DNA of 34,347 nucleotides from contig CACJUX010000024.1 in assembly GCA_902596655.1 (NCBI GenBank), forward strand, positions 1 through 34,347. Reading direction: 5' to 3'. Shown piece by piece: positions 1-8,364 of this stretch (the stretch's first letter is position 1; every line of letters begins with the position of its first letter). Under the pieces are notes generated by a model. It did not search any database. It was not told the origin of the DNA and saw only the letters and a program-made list of their open reading frames with translations. Both the position numbers and the translations under genes were made by a program. This stretch comes from an uncultured SAR116 cluster alpha proteobacterium (GTDB taxonomy: Bacteria; Pseudomonadota; Alphaproteobacteria; Puniceispirillales; Puniceispirillaceae).

Positions 1-34
1 CAACAGCAGGATTAGACAGCGGCGGGACAGCGTG

Positions 35-388
35 ATGAAATATGTGATTAAGGACTCGCCACTTCACGGCCTAGGTGTGTTTGCTGCCGAGGATCTGCCC
101 TCTGGCAGCACCATCGAGCGCTGTGCCTATATTGTTATTGATGATGATGATTTGCAGGAGGTCAACCGTCTCAATGACTATCTGTTCACTTCGCCTGATG
201 ATCCTGGCGACTATCTGTGTGTTATGGGTGCCGGCATGCTCTATAATCACAGTGATGAGCCAAATGCGGCATGGGAAATCGATGATGATGACAATCGATT
301 GCTGCGATTTTATACGACAAGTGATGTGGCAGCAGGTGATGAGCTGCTCCACGACTATGGCAGTGAATATTGGACGACACGTGAATAG
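35..388 (+). CDS. Small SET-domain protein (putative lysine methyltransferase)
   Basis: A 117-residue protein that is little more than a SET fold. Seen: the N-terminal 'GLGVFAAEDLPSG' pattern, the central 'YNHSDEPNA' motif (the NHS core that binds SAM and the lysine channel) and the C-terminal 'GDELLHDYG' motif. Bacterial stand-alone SET proteins of this length are common, and their protein targets are mostly unknown. I chose ATG at 35 over the in-frame GTG at 32 because a GGGA element lies eight bases upstream. The gene runs tail to tail with the LysE-type exporter, whose stop is three bases away, so the two are not co-transcribed. The acidic runs (IDDDD) are notable. Family is confident; the substrate is unknown. 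Confidence 0.8.
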   Translation: MKYVIKDSPLHGLGVFAAEDLPSGSTIERCAYIVIDDDDLQEVNRLNDYLFTSPDDPGDYLCVMGAGMLYNHSDEPNAAWEIDDDDNRLLRFYTTSDVAAGDELLHDYGSEYWTTRE

Positions 389-391
389 CCG

Positions 392-1015
392 CTAGGCCAA
401 TGCGTTGATCACTTCATATAACGTGCCGCAGGCAAGATATAAAAAGGCCAGCGCACAAATCCGATAGGTCCATATTTTCCATTTTGTGCCGGCGTTACCG
501 AAGAGCTTGTTGACAATGGCTGCGCAGAAGAAACACCAAAGGATTGACGATAGCATGAAACCGGCAAAGAACACGACAAAATCCGCCGGTTGTGGGTTGG
601 CAATTCCGATGGTGGCAAACGCACTTCCAAGCGCTGCCCAATAGGCAATGTTCTGCGGATTGGTTGTAGACAGGATCACCCCTGCCCGTGCGGCTGACAT
701 TGTGCCTTTAGCAATGGAGCTGGTTTCAGCAGGTGCGTCGGCCGCCTTCCAGGAGTCCCAGGCTAGATAACCAAGATATGCTGATCCCGCAATGGCTATT
801 GGGAGCTGCATCGATGGGCTTTGCAGCAGCACACCGATTCCAAGCAGTCCCAATAGGGCCCATAGCACGTCTCCAGTTAGTGATGCCAGTTGCAGTATGA
901 GAGCTTCGCGAAACCCCCCGGTCATGCTGCGCCGGATTGTTTCTGCAAAGACTGCGCCCGGTGCTGCATTGAAAATAAGGCCTAGTAGAAAGGCAACGGA
1001 GAGAATCTGGATCAC
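392..1015 (-). CDS. LysE/RhtB-family amino acid exporter
   Basis: Inner-membrane exporter of the LysE family, which expels amino acids such as lysine, homoserine or threonine. About 207 residues with five to six hydrophobic segments, the usual size. The N-terminal helix 'FLLGLIFNAAPGAVFAETI' carries the family's proline-glycine signature, and 'ASLTGDVLWALLGLLGIG' follows as in relatives. 'STTNPQNIAYWAALG' matches the conserved third-helix region. I prefer GTG at 1015, which places the first helix at the N terminus as in relatives; an in-frame GTG at 1060 would add 15 polar residues. Neither has a strong ribosome binding site. It is divergent from pyruvate kinase. The transported substrate is not predictable. 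Confidence 0.8.
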   Translation of the reverse strand: MIQILSVAFLLGLIFNAAPGAVFAETIRRSMTGGFREALILQLASLTGDVLWALLGLLGIGVLLQSPSMQLPIAIAGSAYLGYLAWDSWKAADAPAETSSIAKGTMSAARAGVILSTTNPQNIAYWAALGSAFATIGIANPQPADFVVFFAGFMLSSILWCFFCAAIVNKLFGNAGTKWKIWTYRICALAFLYLACGTLYEVINALA

Positions 1016-1270
1016 GGGTGGCTGTCCATCTTTTGAGTTTCTCGGCGGAGACCTTATCACGGGCGATATTTAACGCCTATTGGCACTAATCCGACCTTCA
1101 AATTTAACATCAGATGTCAGTTTGATTATTTTTGCTGAGGAATAAAGTAGCAGAAATGTTGTATTTTCCTGTCTATGACCTATCGTTCGACGGAAGGGCA
1201 TGGGCTTTAAACGGGTCGGTAATCACCGTAACCACCCATGTATCAACGGTTAAATAGGGTCCGACAGGCA

Positions 1271-2692
1271 ATGTCTATCAATCTAGAAAATATCCGCGCC
1301 ACCAAAATTCTGGCGACTGTTGGCTCGGCTTGCGACTCTACTAACGGCCTTGCTGCTCTGCTTGATGCTGGCGTGAATGTCTTTCGGCTGAATTTTTCGC
1401 ATGGCACGCAAGCAGAACATGGGGTGCGGATCAAGGCCATCCGTGCGCTCGAAGCTGATACGCACCAACCGAGCTGTATTCTGGCGGACCTGCAGGGACC
1501 AAAACACCGCGTGGGTGAGGTTGCAGCTGGATCCATCATCGAAGTTGGTGATACAGTTAGTTTCGATCAGAAGGACGAGATTGGATCAAGCACGCGGCTG
1601 GGCCTGCCGCATCCTGAAATTTTTGCAGCCATCATTCCGGGTGCTAGATTGCTGATGGATGATGGCAAGCTGGCCTTTCGGGTGACCAACATCAGAGACG
1701 ACAGTTTTGATGCTGAGGTGCTGACCGGTGGCCCATTAAAAAGCCGGAAGGGTGTCAATTTGCCGGATATCCTTCTCGATACAAGACCGCTAACCAAAAA
1801 AGACATCGCTGATCTTGAATTTGCGCTGGAGCAGGGCGTTGACTGGGTCGCGCTGTCCTTCGTCCAGCGGGTGAGCGATATTATCGATGCCCGCCGCATA
1901 ATTGGCAAACGTGCCGGGCTGATGGCCAAGATCGAGAAGCCATCAGCGCTTTCAAGCTTAGATGACATTATAGCCGCGAGCGATGGGATAATGGTAGCGC
2001 GTGGAGATCTTGGCGTTGAGTTACCACCCGAGATGGTTCCTGGGTGGCAGAAAAAAATTGTTGCGCGGTGCCGCATGGTTGGCAAGCCCGTCGTCGTTGC
2101 GACCCAGATGCTTGAGTCGATGATTGACTCGCCCTCGCCAACAAGGGCAGAGGCTTCGGATGTCGCCGGTGCGGTGTTTGATGGCGCAGACGCTGTCATG
2201 CTGTCAGCTGAGACGGCGGTTGGAGAATATCCAGTTGAGGCAGCCGGGATGATGGCTCGAATTCTGGAATCGGCTGAAGCGCATATCGCCGAGAACCAAG
2301 AGGCGGCGCTACCGCAATTGCCGGTCGAGCCGAGCATCTATCATGCAGTTGCCAGAGCAGCGGTGGCACTTGCTGACACCATTGGCGCAAAGGCCATTGT
2401 GGCGTTCACCACTTCGGGTAACACGGCCTTGCGGATTGCGCGTGAACGCCCGCAGATTCCGCTGTTGCTGATGACGCCTGATCCAGCGGTTCAGCGCAGA
2501 CTGATGCTACTGTGGGGAACGCAGTCCGCGGCCAGCCAACTCACCAATGACTATGAGGCAGCAATTTCTGAGGCCATCACCACTGTTCAAGCCCGAAAAA
2601 TGGCGGCATCAGGTGATCATATTGTGGTCATTGCCGGGATGCCATTCGGCGTTGCGGGCACCACAAATTCGATGCGTGTTGTCTCGATTTGA
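1271..2692 (+). CDS. pyk: Pyruvate kinase
   Basis: Catalyses phosphoenolpyruvate + ADP to pyruvate + ATP, the last step of glycolysis, in the cytoplasm. Seen: N-terminal 'TKILATVG' and 'NFSHG', the active-site lysine region 'GLMAKIEKPSAL', 'GIMVARGDLGVELP', then the signature 'MLESMIDSPSPTRAEASDVA' and 'AVMLSAETAVGEYP'; the C-terminal allosteric domain follows. About 473 residues from ATG 1271, normal for the family. ATG at 1238 would add 11 residues but has no Shine-Dalgarno, whereas AGG and AGGG elements precede 1271. It is a single gene with about 180 bases before the next one. Assignment is certain. Confidence 0.97.
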   Translation: MSINLENIRATKILATVGSACDSTNGLAALLDAGVNVFRLNFSHGTQAEHGVRIKAIRALEADTHQPSCILADLQGPKHRVGEVAAGSIIEVGDTVSFDQKDEIGSSTRLGLPHPEIFAAIIPGARLLMDDGKLAFRVTNIRDDSFDAEVLTGGPLKSRKGVNLPDILLDTRPLTKKDIADLEFALEQGVDWVALSFVQRVSDIIDARRIIGKRAGLMAKIEKPSALSSLDDIIAASDGIMVARGDLGVELPPEMVPGWQKKIVARCRMVGKPVVVATQMLESMIDSPSPTRAEASDVAGAVFDGADAVMLSAETAVGEYPVEAAGMMARILESAEAHIAENQEAALPQLPVEPSIYHAVARAAVALADTIGAKAIVAFTTSGNTALRIARERPQIPLLLMTPDPAVQRRLMLLWGTQSAASQLTNDYEAAISEAITTVQARKMAASGDHIVVIAGMPFGVAGTTNSMRVVSI

Positions 2693-2874
2693 AAGGTGCT
2701 GATGTTTCTGCGCTAAACCGATGAATTCTGATTGCGCTCGTGCGTTCATGCCGGTTCAAATGATCTAGAAAAAGCGGCGTTGCGTGACTAGGTAGTAATT
2801 CTGGTGGGCGTATTTTTTCCTGACTTTTCGGATCGTCATCATCTTCTCGATCAATCACGTTCATGGGGGACAGA

Positions 2875-3834
2875 ATGGCAACAATTGGGTTTATCGGACT
2901 TGGGAATGTTGGCGGCAAGCTGGCAGGGAGCATTCTGCGCAACGGAATGGCGCTGATGGTGCGCGATATTGACAGCAATGTAGCAGCGCCCTTTCTCGAG
3001 GCGGGGGCACAATGGGCCGACAGCCCAAAGGCAATGGCTCAAGCCTGCGATATTGTCATTACCTGTTTGCCATCGCCCGAAGCAAGTTCGGCGGTAATGG
3101 AGGCAGATGATGGCATTCTGGCGGGCATCTCGGCTGGCAAGGTATGGGCTGAAATGAGCACCACAGATGAGGCAGAAGTGAAGCGTCTCGGGGCAAAGGT
3201 GCAGGCGGTTGGCGCGGATCCGGTGGATTGTCCGGTGTCTGGTGGCTGTCATCGGGCAGCCACGGGCAACATCGCCATTTTTGCCGGATGCGATCGGGCT
3301 GTTTTCGATCGGCTGCTGCCGGTGCTGATCATTCTGGGACGCCGCGTTCTGCACACAGGGCCGCTTGGCTCGGCATCGGTCTTGAAGGTGGTGACCAATT
3401 ATTTGGCAACAGCTAATCTGATCACGCTTTGTGAGGCACTTGTCACCTCTAAAATGGCGGGAATGGACCTCAATGTTGCCTATGAGGCGATCCGCATTTC
3501 CTCGGGAAATTCTTTCGTTCATGAGACGGAAAGTCAGGTGATCTTGAATGGCAGCCGTGATATAAATTTCACCATGGACCTTGTGATCAAGGATGTGAGC
3601 CTGTTTCAGGAGGTGGCTGACAGGGCAAGGGTGCCGCTGGAAATCGCACCGAAGTTGATTGATATTTTCAAGGATGGACAGGTCCGTTATGGGCCCCGCG
3701 AATGGTCACCCAACATCATCAGGCGGCTCGAAGAGGCATGCGACGTCGATATTCTGGCGCCCGGCTTTCCAGCAGAAATGGTTGATGATGAACCCGAGGA
3801 GGCAGGCTTTGAGGTGGTTCCCAAGGGTCGCTAG
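2875..3834 (+). CDS. NAD(P)-dependent beta-hydroxyacid dehydrogenase (3-hydroxyisobutyrate dehydrogenase-like)
   Basis: A 319-residue member of the beta-hydroxyacid dehydrogenase family, which oxidises 3-hydroxy acids (3-hydroxyisobutyrate, tartronate semialdehyde type, 3-hydroxypropionate) with NAD(P). Seen: Rossmann motif 'IGFIGLGNVGGKLAGSI' at the N terminus, substrate motif 'DCPVSGGCHRA', and the catalytic-lysine helix 'GSASVLKVVTNYL'. It is longer than the usual ~295 residues, with a C-terminal tail rich in acidic residues. ATG 2875 is preferred over 2863 because GGGGGA lies directly upstream at the right distance. It is monocistronic, convergent with the TPR gene. The substrate is not known; see the finding on its proximity to the DMSP genes. 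Confidence 0.87.
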   Translation: MATIGFIGLGNVGGKLAGSILRNGMALMVRDIDSNVAAPFLEAGAQWADSPKAMAQACDIVITCLPSPEASSAVMEADDGILAGISAGKVWAEMSTTDEAEVKRLGAKVQAVGADPVDCPVSGGCHRAATGNIAIFAGCDRAVFDRLLPVLIILGRRVLHTGPLGSASVLKVVTNYLATANLITLCEALVTSKMAGMDLNVAYEAIRISSGNSFVHETESQVILNGSRDINFTMDLVIKDVSLFQEVADRARVPLEIAPKLIDIFKDGQVRYGPREWSPNIIRRLEEACDVDILAPGFPAEMVDDEPEEAGFEVVPKGR

Positions 3835-3864
3835 GGTCGTGTGATGTTGATATAGCCGGCAGCT

Positions 3865-4452
3865 CTACAGCGCTTCACCGCGTAGACGTTTTTTCAGGCT
3901 GGCGATGATGGTGTCGACCTGCTCCAAATGCGGGTTCTGCCGCGCCGCCGCCTGATAGGCGAGCAGTGCACCCTCGTAATTGCCTTGCTGGGTGTGGATC
4001 ATGCCAAGGCCGGAAAGAGCACCAAAATGTCGTGGTTCGAGCCGTAGAACTCGGGCGATATCACGTTTTGATCCGGACAGATCGCCAATCATGAATCTCA
4101 CTGTCGCCCGCTTGTTCCAGACTTCGGCAAATGTTGGCGCTGCCTCGGCAAGGGTTCCAAACCATCGTTCGGCATCCCTCAGCGCGCCGGCGTTCATAAG
4201 TTTCACGCCCACTTGCATTTTCTGGTCGATGCGCTCATCTGCCTCAAAAGCAGTCCAACGCGCCCAAATTTCCTGCTGGATTTGGGCTGCTGTTCCCTCG
4301 TTCGTGGTTGCTTTGAGAGCTTTAAAGAGGGTGTTAAGCTCAGGATCATTCTGATCTGCCATTGCCGAATAGCCAGTTATGAGAAACAGGCACAGCAGCA
4401 GAAGAATGCTGCGCAACGGCAATCCGCTCTGAAAAGGGGCAAAATTTTTCAT
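3865..4452 (-). CDS. Exported tetratricopeptide-repeat protein
   Basis: A 195-residue protein with an N-terminal signal peptide: a basic start, the hydrophobic stretch 'SILLLLCLFLITGYS' and a likely cleavage site after 'SAMA'. It should act in the periplasm. The mature part carries TPR-like helices, with 'GALRDAERWFGTLAEAAPTFAEVWNKRA' and 'GNYEGALLAYQAAARQNPH' being typical repeat halves between residues ~95 and 185. TPR proteins are scaffolds; no enzymatic function is implied. Its ATG overlaps the TGA of an upstream open frame (4449-4679) in an ATGA arrangement, so it may once have been translationally coupled to a now-broken gene. No independent strong ribosome binding site is visible. Confidence 0.85.
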   Translation of the reverse strand: MKNFAPFQSGLPLRSILLLLCLFLITGYSAMADQNDPELNTLFKALKATTNEGTAAQIQQEIWARWTAFEADERIDQKMQVGVKLMNAGALRDAERWFGTLAEAAPTFAEVWNKRATVRFMIGDLSGSKRDIARVLRLEPRHFGALSGLGMIHTQQGNYEGALLAYQAAARQNPHLEQVDTIIASLKKRLRGEAL

Positions 4453-4679
4453 AACAAGGATATAGGTTTGTTTTCACTTTTTTCCAAGAGGGTCAGTCCG
4501 GCGTCTGCAACATAGGCTCTTTGCAGGCTATTGAGCGCTTGCTGAAGGTTGTTCCAATTACCCCTAAAATTTTCTCTGACACATAAAACAAGGGACCGAG
4601 GATAAATTTTTTCAAAAGCGTCAAAAGGCTGAAATTGAAAAATAGTTAAAACGGTATCAACGGAGCAGGGGTGTCTCGA
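4449..4679 (-). pseudogene. 5'-truncated reading frame upstream of the TPR gene
   Basis: An open frame of 76 codons on the minus strand, ending in TGA that overlaps the ATG of the TPR gene (ATGA). Its translation looks like genuine protein, for example 'PFDAFEKIYPRSLVL' and 'NWNNLQQALNSLQRAYVADAG'. An in-frame TAA at 4680-4682 closes it upstream, and there is no ATG or GTG start; the only TTG is four codons before the end. I read it as the 3' remnant of a gene once in an operon with the TPR gene. I do not recognise the family. A gene started by a rare codon such as ATT is the alternative. Confidence 0.45.
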
Positions 4680-4729
4680 TTAATAATTAATAAACAACAA
4701 GATCTTCACCAGTTGTTTTCCAGCGGCTT

Positions 4730-5131
4730 TCAGCTTTGTCGCCAAGGGAGTTTATGGAATTTCCAGCCATTAATGCTTGATCTATGTCCCCGCTGGTTGA
4801 CACATCCCTCGAATCCCTCAAGAACATTGCAAACCTGAGTGTAACCTGAGGATTCTAGAAGGTGGCAGGCGTTTGCCGATCTTCCGCCAATCTTACAAAT
4901 GACATATATCGGGGTGTCAGCATCAGCAATAGCGCCAATGCGAGAAATGAAATTTGCGTTGAGTTGCCCTGCCTCGTCGGTGATGCTCTCGAGGACAACC
5001 TGTTTGCCGATGTCTGACAGATCCGGAATGCCAACATGAATCCATTCCGTACGTGTGCGGCAATCCACTAGAATCGCCCTGTCATTGGAGGTCAGTTCTT
5101 CATAGACTTGCAGTGGTGTCATTTCTCTCAT
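4730..5131 (-). CDS. Rhodanese-like domain protein
   Basis: A single rhodanese domain of 133 residues, likely a cytoplasmic sulfurtransferase. Seen: 'AILVDCRTRTEWIHVGIPD' (the conserved second beta-alpha unit), and the active-site loop 'VICKIGGRSANACHLL' with the catalytic cysteine in CKIGGRS. The C-terminal block 'VLEGFEGCVNQRGHR' and 'NGWKFHKLPWRQS' is typical of alphaproteobacterial single-domain rhodaneses. It is divergent from acuI with a 150-base gap that must hold both promoters. The sulfur donor and acceptor are unknown. A role near sulfur-compound catabolism is suggested only by position. Confidence 0.88.
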   Translation of the reverse strand: MREMTPLQVYEELTSNDRAILVDCRTRTEWIHVGIPDLSDIGKQVVLESITDEAGQLNANFISRIGAIADADTPIYVICKIGGRSANACHLLESSGYTQVCNVLEGFEGCVNQRGHRSSINGWKFHKLPWRQS

Positions 5132-5281
5132 AAGCCATTCATCAAATTATGTAGCTCTCAGCCGCTTCACTGTTTTTTTTCATAAACCCGGCAGTGATGT
5201 TGCCGAGTCAATGGACTGGGCGATGTAGATCTGTCACCTTTATGATGATTTGATCTCTAAAGTATAGCAAAGGTAAAGGAA

Positions 5282-6274
5282 ATGTTTAAGGCGCTAATAA
5301 TTAATCAGGCTGAAGATAACTCGATCTCAGCAAATGTTGAGGAGGTTTCTGAGGACCAATTGCCCCAAGATGGTGAAGTCGACATTTCTGTTGAGTATTC
5401 GACCGTCAACTACAAAGATGGTCTGTGTCTCAATGGCCTAGGTCGACTGGTAAAGACCTATCCGCATGTTCCAGGAGTAGATTTTGCTGGCTCAGTGATA
5501 ACTAGCAGCGATGACCGTTACAAACCAGGGGACAAGGTCATTATGCATGGATGGCGCGGTGGTGAGATCAGATGGGGTGGTTATGCGACAAGGGCCAATG
5601 AAAAGGCTGACTGGCTGACGCCGCTACCAAAGGGGCTCAGCAGTTTTGAAGCTATGTGTCTCGGCACTGCAGGCTTTACCGCTATGCTGGCAATCAAGCG
5701 TCTAGAAGATGATGGAATGTCCCCAGAAAGTGGTGAAATCCTCGTTACGGGCGCTGGTGGTGGCGTCGGGTCCGTTGCCACCATCCTGCTAGCAAGTAAA
5801 GGATATAAAGTTGCGGCGATGACTGGCCGTGCTGAGGTTGCCGATTATCTCATAGGGCTTGGCGCGTCGCGCATTGTCACCCGTGAAGAGATGCTCAATG
5901 ATCCGGGCAAGGTCCTGGAATCCAGCATCTGGGGCGGTTGCATTGACAGTGTGGGTGGTGCACTGATGGGGCGCATCCTCAAACAGTTGAACTATGGCGC
6001 GGGCCTGGCGTCGCTTGGAAACGCCGCTGGGGTTGAGCTCAGCGGCAACATCATGCCGTTCCTACTCCGTGGCGTAAATGTGTTTGGCATCGACTCGGTT
6101 GCCTGTCCGATGGAGAAGCGTGCCGAGATTTGGCAGGCACTCGCCGTAGAGATGCCAAAGAGCTCAATTTCCCAGATGGTGAAAGAGATTGGGCTTGCTG
6201 AATTGCCCGCCTATGGCAAGCAAATCCTTGAAGGGCAGGTCAGAGGCCGAATCGTTGTTGATGTCAATAAATAG
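5282..6274 (+). CDS. acuI: Acryloyl-CoA reductase (NADPH), AcuI/YhdH family
   Basis: A medium-chain dehydrogenase/reductase of 330 residues that reduces acryloyl-CoA to propionyl-CoA with NADPH; it detoxifies the acrylate branch of DMSP cleavage. Seen: 'STVNYKDGLCLNGLGRLV' and 'YPHVPGVDFAGSV' (AcuI/YhdH hallmark), 'GTAGFTAMLAIKRLEDDG', the nucleotide motif 'VTGAGGGVGSVATILL', and 'NYGAGLASLGNAAG'. It aligns end to end by eye with E. coli YhdH. There are no zinc-binding cysteines, as expected for this quinone-reductase-like group. A good ribosome binding site (AAAGG) precedes ATG 5282. dddP follows after 65 bases on the same strand, which strengthens the assignment. Confidence 0.93.
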   Translation: MFKALIINQAEDNSISANVEEVSEDQLPQDGEVDISVEYSTVNYKDGLCLNGLGRLVKTYPHVPGVDFAGSVITSSDDRYKPGDKVIMHGWRGGEIRWGGYATRANEKADWLTPLPKGLSSFEAMCLGTAGFTAMLAIKRLEDDGMSPESGEILVTGAGGGVGSVATILLASKGYKVAAMTGRAEVADYLIGLGASRIVTREEMLNDPGKVLESSIWGGCIDSVGGALMGRILKQLNYGAGLASLGNAAGVELSGNIMPFLLRGVNVFGIDSVACPMEKRAEIWQALAVEMPKSSISQMVKEIGLAELPAYGKQILEGQVRGRIVVDVNK

Positions 6275-6339
6275 CGCTTTATCTGCCCGCCATTACGGTT
6301 CATCGTCACATTTAAAACTTGGCAAAAATAGGTTGCAAA

Positions 6340-7668
6340 ATGGATGATTTGTTCGTTGGTTCCAACCGCAAGGTTGATCCATCGCGCCGTGCGCATCTGA
6401 AGCCAGACAATACGCCGAATGATAATGATCGTGTCGAAATTGGGCCAACGGCGTTGGCCTTTGCCGAATGGGAAAATCTCGGCTTGTCGGCACCTGACAT
6501 GCCGATCCTGCGTGAATACAGACTGGCACGACTGCAGGCACAGGTCCGCAAGCATGATTGCGCCGGCCTGCTGTTGTTTGATCCGCTGAACATCCGCTAT
6601 GCGACTGACACCACCAACATGCAGCTGTGGATTGCCCATAATATGGCGCGTGCCTGTTTCGTACCACCTGAGGGCAAGATGATTTTGTGGGATTTTCATA
6701 ATTGCGAACATCTTTCGGCGCATCTGCCGCTGGTTGGCGAGGTCCGCCACGGGGCGAGTTTCTTTTACTTTGAAACTGGTGATCACACTGAACGGGCCGC
6801 TACCCTTTTTGCTGATCAGGTGCTTGATGTAATGCGCCAACATGCTGGCACTAGCAAACGACTTGCCGTCGACAAGATTGAAAATATTGGCTACGCTAGT
6901 TTGCTTGCACGTGGTGTGGATGTCCTTGCGGGTCAGGTACTGACCGAGCATGCGCGGTCAATCAAGAATGACAATGAGTTGAACGCTATGCGATGCGCGA
7001 TCGCTGCCTGTGAGGCTGCGGTCGAGGAAATGCGAACAATCATGCGCCCAGGTATTTCGGAAAATGAAATGTGGGCAGCACTGCATGCCGGCAACATAAA
7101 ACGTGGTGGTGAATGGATTGAGACTCGCATCCTGTCATCAGGGCCGCGGACAAACCCCTGGTTCCAGGAATGTGGCCCCCGGATTATGGAGAATGGCGAC
7201 ATCATGGCGTTCGACACCGATCTTGTCGGCACCTATGGTTATTGCTGTGATATCTCGCGCAGCTGGATTGTTGGCGATGCGCAACCAAATGCCGAACAGC
7301 GGACGCTTTATCAGGCCGCCTATGAGCATGTGATGACCAATATCGACCTTATCGAGACTGGAATGAGCTTTACTGAGATGACGCGGATTGCCCAACGTCT
7401 GCCTGAAGAATACCGGGCGCAGCGTTATGGCGTCCTGGCGCATGGCGTCGGACTTTGTGATGAATACCCCTGTGTGCGTTATCCCGAGGATGTCGAGGTA
7501 CATGGATATGGTGGCTGTTTCGAGCCCGGAATGACCCTGTGCGTTGAGGCTTATGTCGGTGCTGTTGGTGGCCGAGAGGGGGTCAAGTTGGAAGAACAGG
7601 TGCTGATCACAGAAAAAGGCGCTGTGCCGCTTTCAAATTATCGTTACGAGGACGATTTTCTGGTCTAA
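6340..7668 (+). CDS. dddP: DMSP lyase DddP (M24 metallopeptidase fold)
   Basis: Cleaves dimethylsulfoniopropionate to dimethyl sulfide and acrylate. A protein of the M24 peptidase fold but not a peptidase. Seen: the DddP-specific N terminus 'NTPNDNDRVEIGPTALAFAEW', 'FDPLNIRYATDTTNMQLW', 'KRGGEWIETRILSSGPRTNP' and 'WFQECGPR'. All six metal ligands known for roseobacter DddP are present with a constant shift of three: D292, D294, D304, H368, E403 and E418. ATG 6340 is chosen over TTG 6319 because AGG sits seven bases upstream, giving 442 residues as in relatives. It forms an operon with acuI and converges with hpt. Identification is strong. Confidence 0.94.
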   Translation: MDDLFVGSNRKVDPSRRAHLKPDNTPNDNDRVEIGPTALAFAEWENLGLSAPDMPILREYRLARLQAQVRKHDCAGLLLFDPLNIRYATDTTNMQLWIAHNMARACFVPPEGKMILWDFHNCEHLSAHLPLVGEVRHGASFFYFETGDHTERAATLFADQVLDVMRQHAGTSKRLAVDKIENIGYASLLARGVDVLAGQVLTEHARSIKNDNELNAMRCAIAACEAAVEEMRTIMRPGISENEMWAALHAGNIKRGGEWIETRILSSGPRTNPWFQECGPRIMENGDIMAFDTDLVGTYGYCCDISRSWIVGDAQPNAEQRTLYQAAYEHVMTNIDLIETGMSFTEMTRIAQRLPEEYRAQRYGVLAHGVGLCDEYPCVRYPEDVEVHGYGGCFEPGMTLCVEAYVGAVGGREGVKLEEQVLITEKGAVPLSNYRYEDDFLV

Positions 7669-7677
7669 TGGCTCTGG

Positions 7678-8217
7678 CTAGCTGCTGACGACGCCTATAT
7701 GCGGCAAATTACGCCCCTGCTGAGCAAAATCAATGCCATAACCGATCACAAATTCATCAGGAATGTCAAAGCCCACCCAATCGACATGGACGTCTATCTC
7801 ACGGCGTGAGGGCTTGTTCAGCAGTGTGCAGACCTTGAGCGATTTCGGCGAGCGCGTTTGCAGGATTTCATAGACCTGGCTCAATGTATGGCCGGTATCG
7901 ATGATGTCCTCGACGATCAAAACATCGCGTCCGTCGATCGCCGTTTCCAGATCCTGAATGATCCGAACCTGCCGGGATGATACCTTCTTGTCGCCATAAG
8001 AGGACACCGTCATGAAATCCACCTCCACCGGTAGATCGATGCGCCGCACGAGGTCGGCAATAAAAACAAAAGATCCTCGGAGCAGCCCAACAACGACAAG
8101 CTGCTTTGTTCCACGATAATGATCAGAAATGATGTGGGCAAGCTGCGTTGTCCGGGCGGCAATCTCCGCCTCGGTGATAAGGATCTCGATCTCTTGCTGG
8201 CTGGACAGAACGGTCAT
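7678..8217 (-). CDS. hpt: Hypoxanthine phosphoribosyltransferase
   Basis: Purine salvage enzyme converting hypoxanthine or guanine plus PRPP to IMP or GMP in the cytoplasm. At 179 residues it has the family's usual size. Seen: '[18 protein letters not shown]', '[10 protein letters not shown]', the PRPP-binding signature '[14 protein letters not shown]' and the C-terminal '[18 protein letters not shown]' that recognises the base. ATG 8217 starts the conserved region with no better alternative. It is a monocistronic gene, convergent with dddP (9-base gap) and divergent from the next oxidoreductase. Confidence 0.95.
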   Translation of the reverse strand: MTVLSSQQEIEILITEAEIAARTTQLAHIISDHYRGTKQLVVVGLLRGSFVFIADLVRRIDLPVEVDFMTVSSYGDKKVSSRQVRIIQDLETAIDGRDVLIVEDIIDTGHTLSQVYEILQTRSPKSLKVCTLLNKPSRREIDVHVDWVGFDIPDEFVIGYGIDFAQQGRNLPHIGVVSS

Positions 8218-8364
8218 GTGCTACTCTTTTTTGGCGATAGCGGCAGTATAGGGCCAGCACGCTTGATTGATAAGGTCTTATTCACCATTTATGGCATCCC
8301 GGTGATGTTTGGGATAACTTTCCGGACCTGCAACTCACATGAACAATAGAAAAGGCGGTATAAA

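Noticed and set aside
2851-3522. Long open frame opposite the first beta-hydroxyacid dehydrogenase
   Set aside because: Its translation has no recognisable motif and lies antisense to a gene with clear family motifs and a strong ribosome binding site.
6211-6951. 246-codon open frame on the minus strand over the dddP start
   Set aside because: Antisense to dddP, whose catalytic residues are all in place; the opposing translation looks random.
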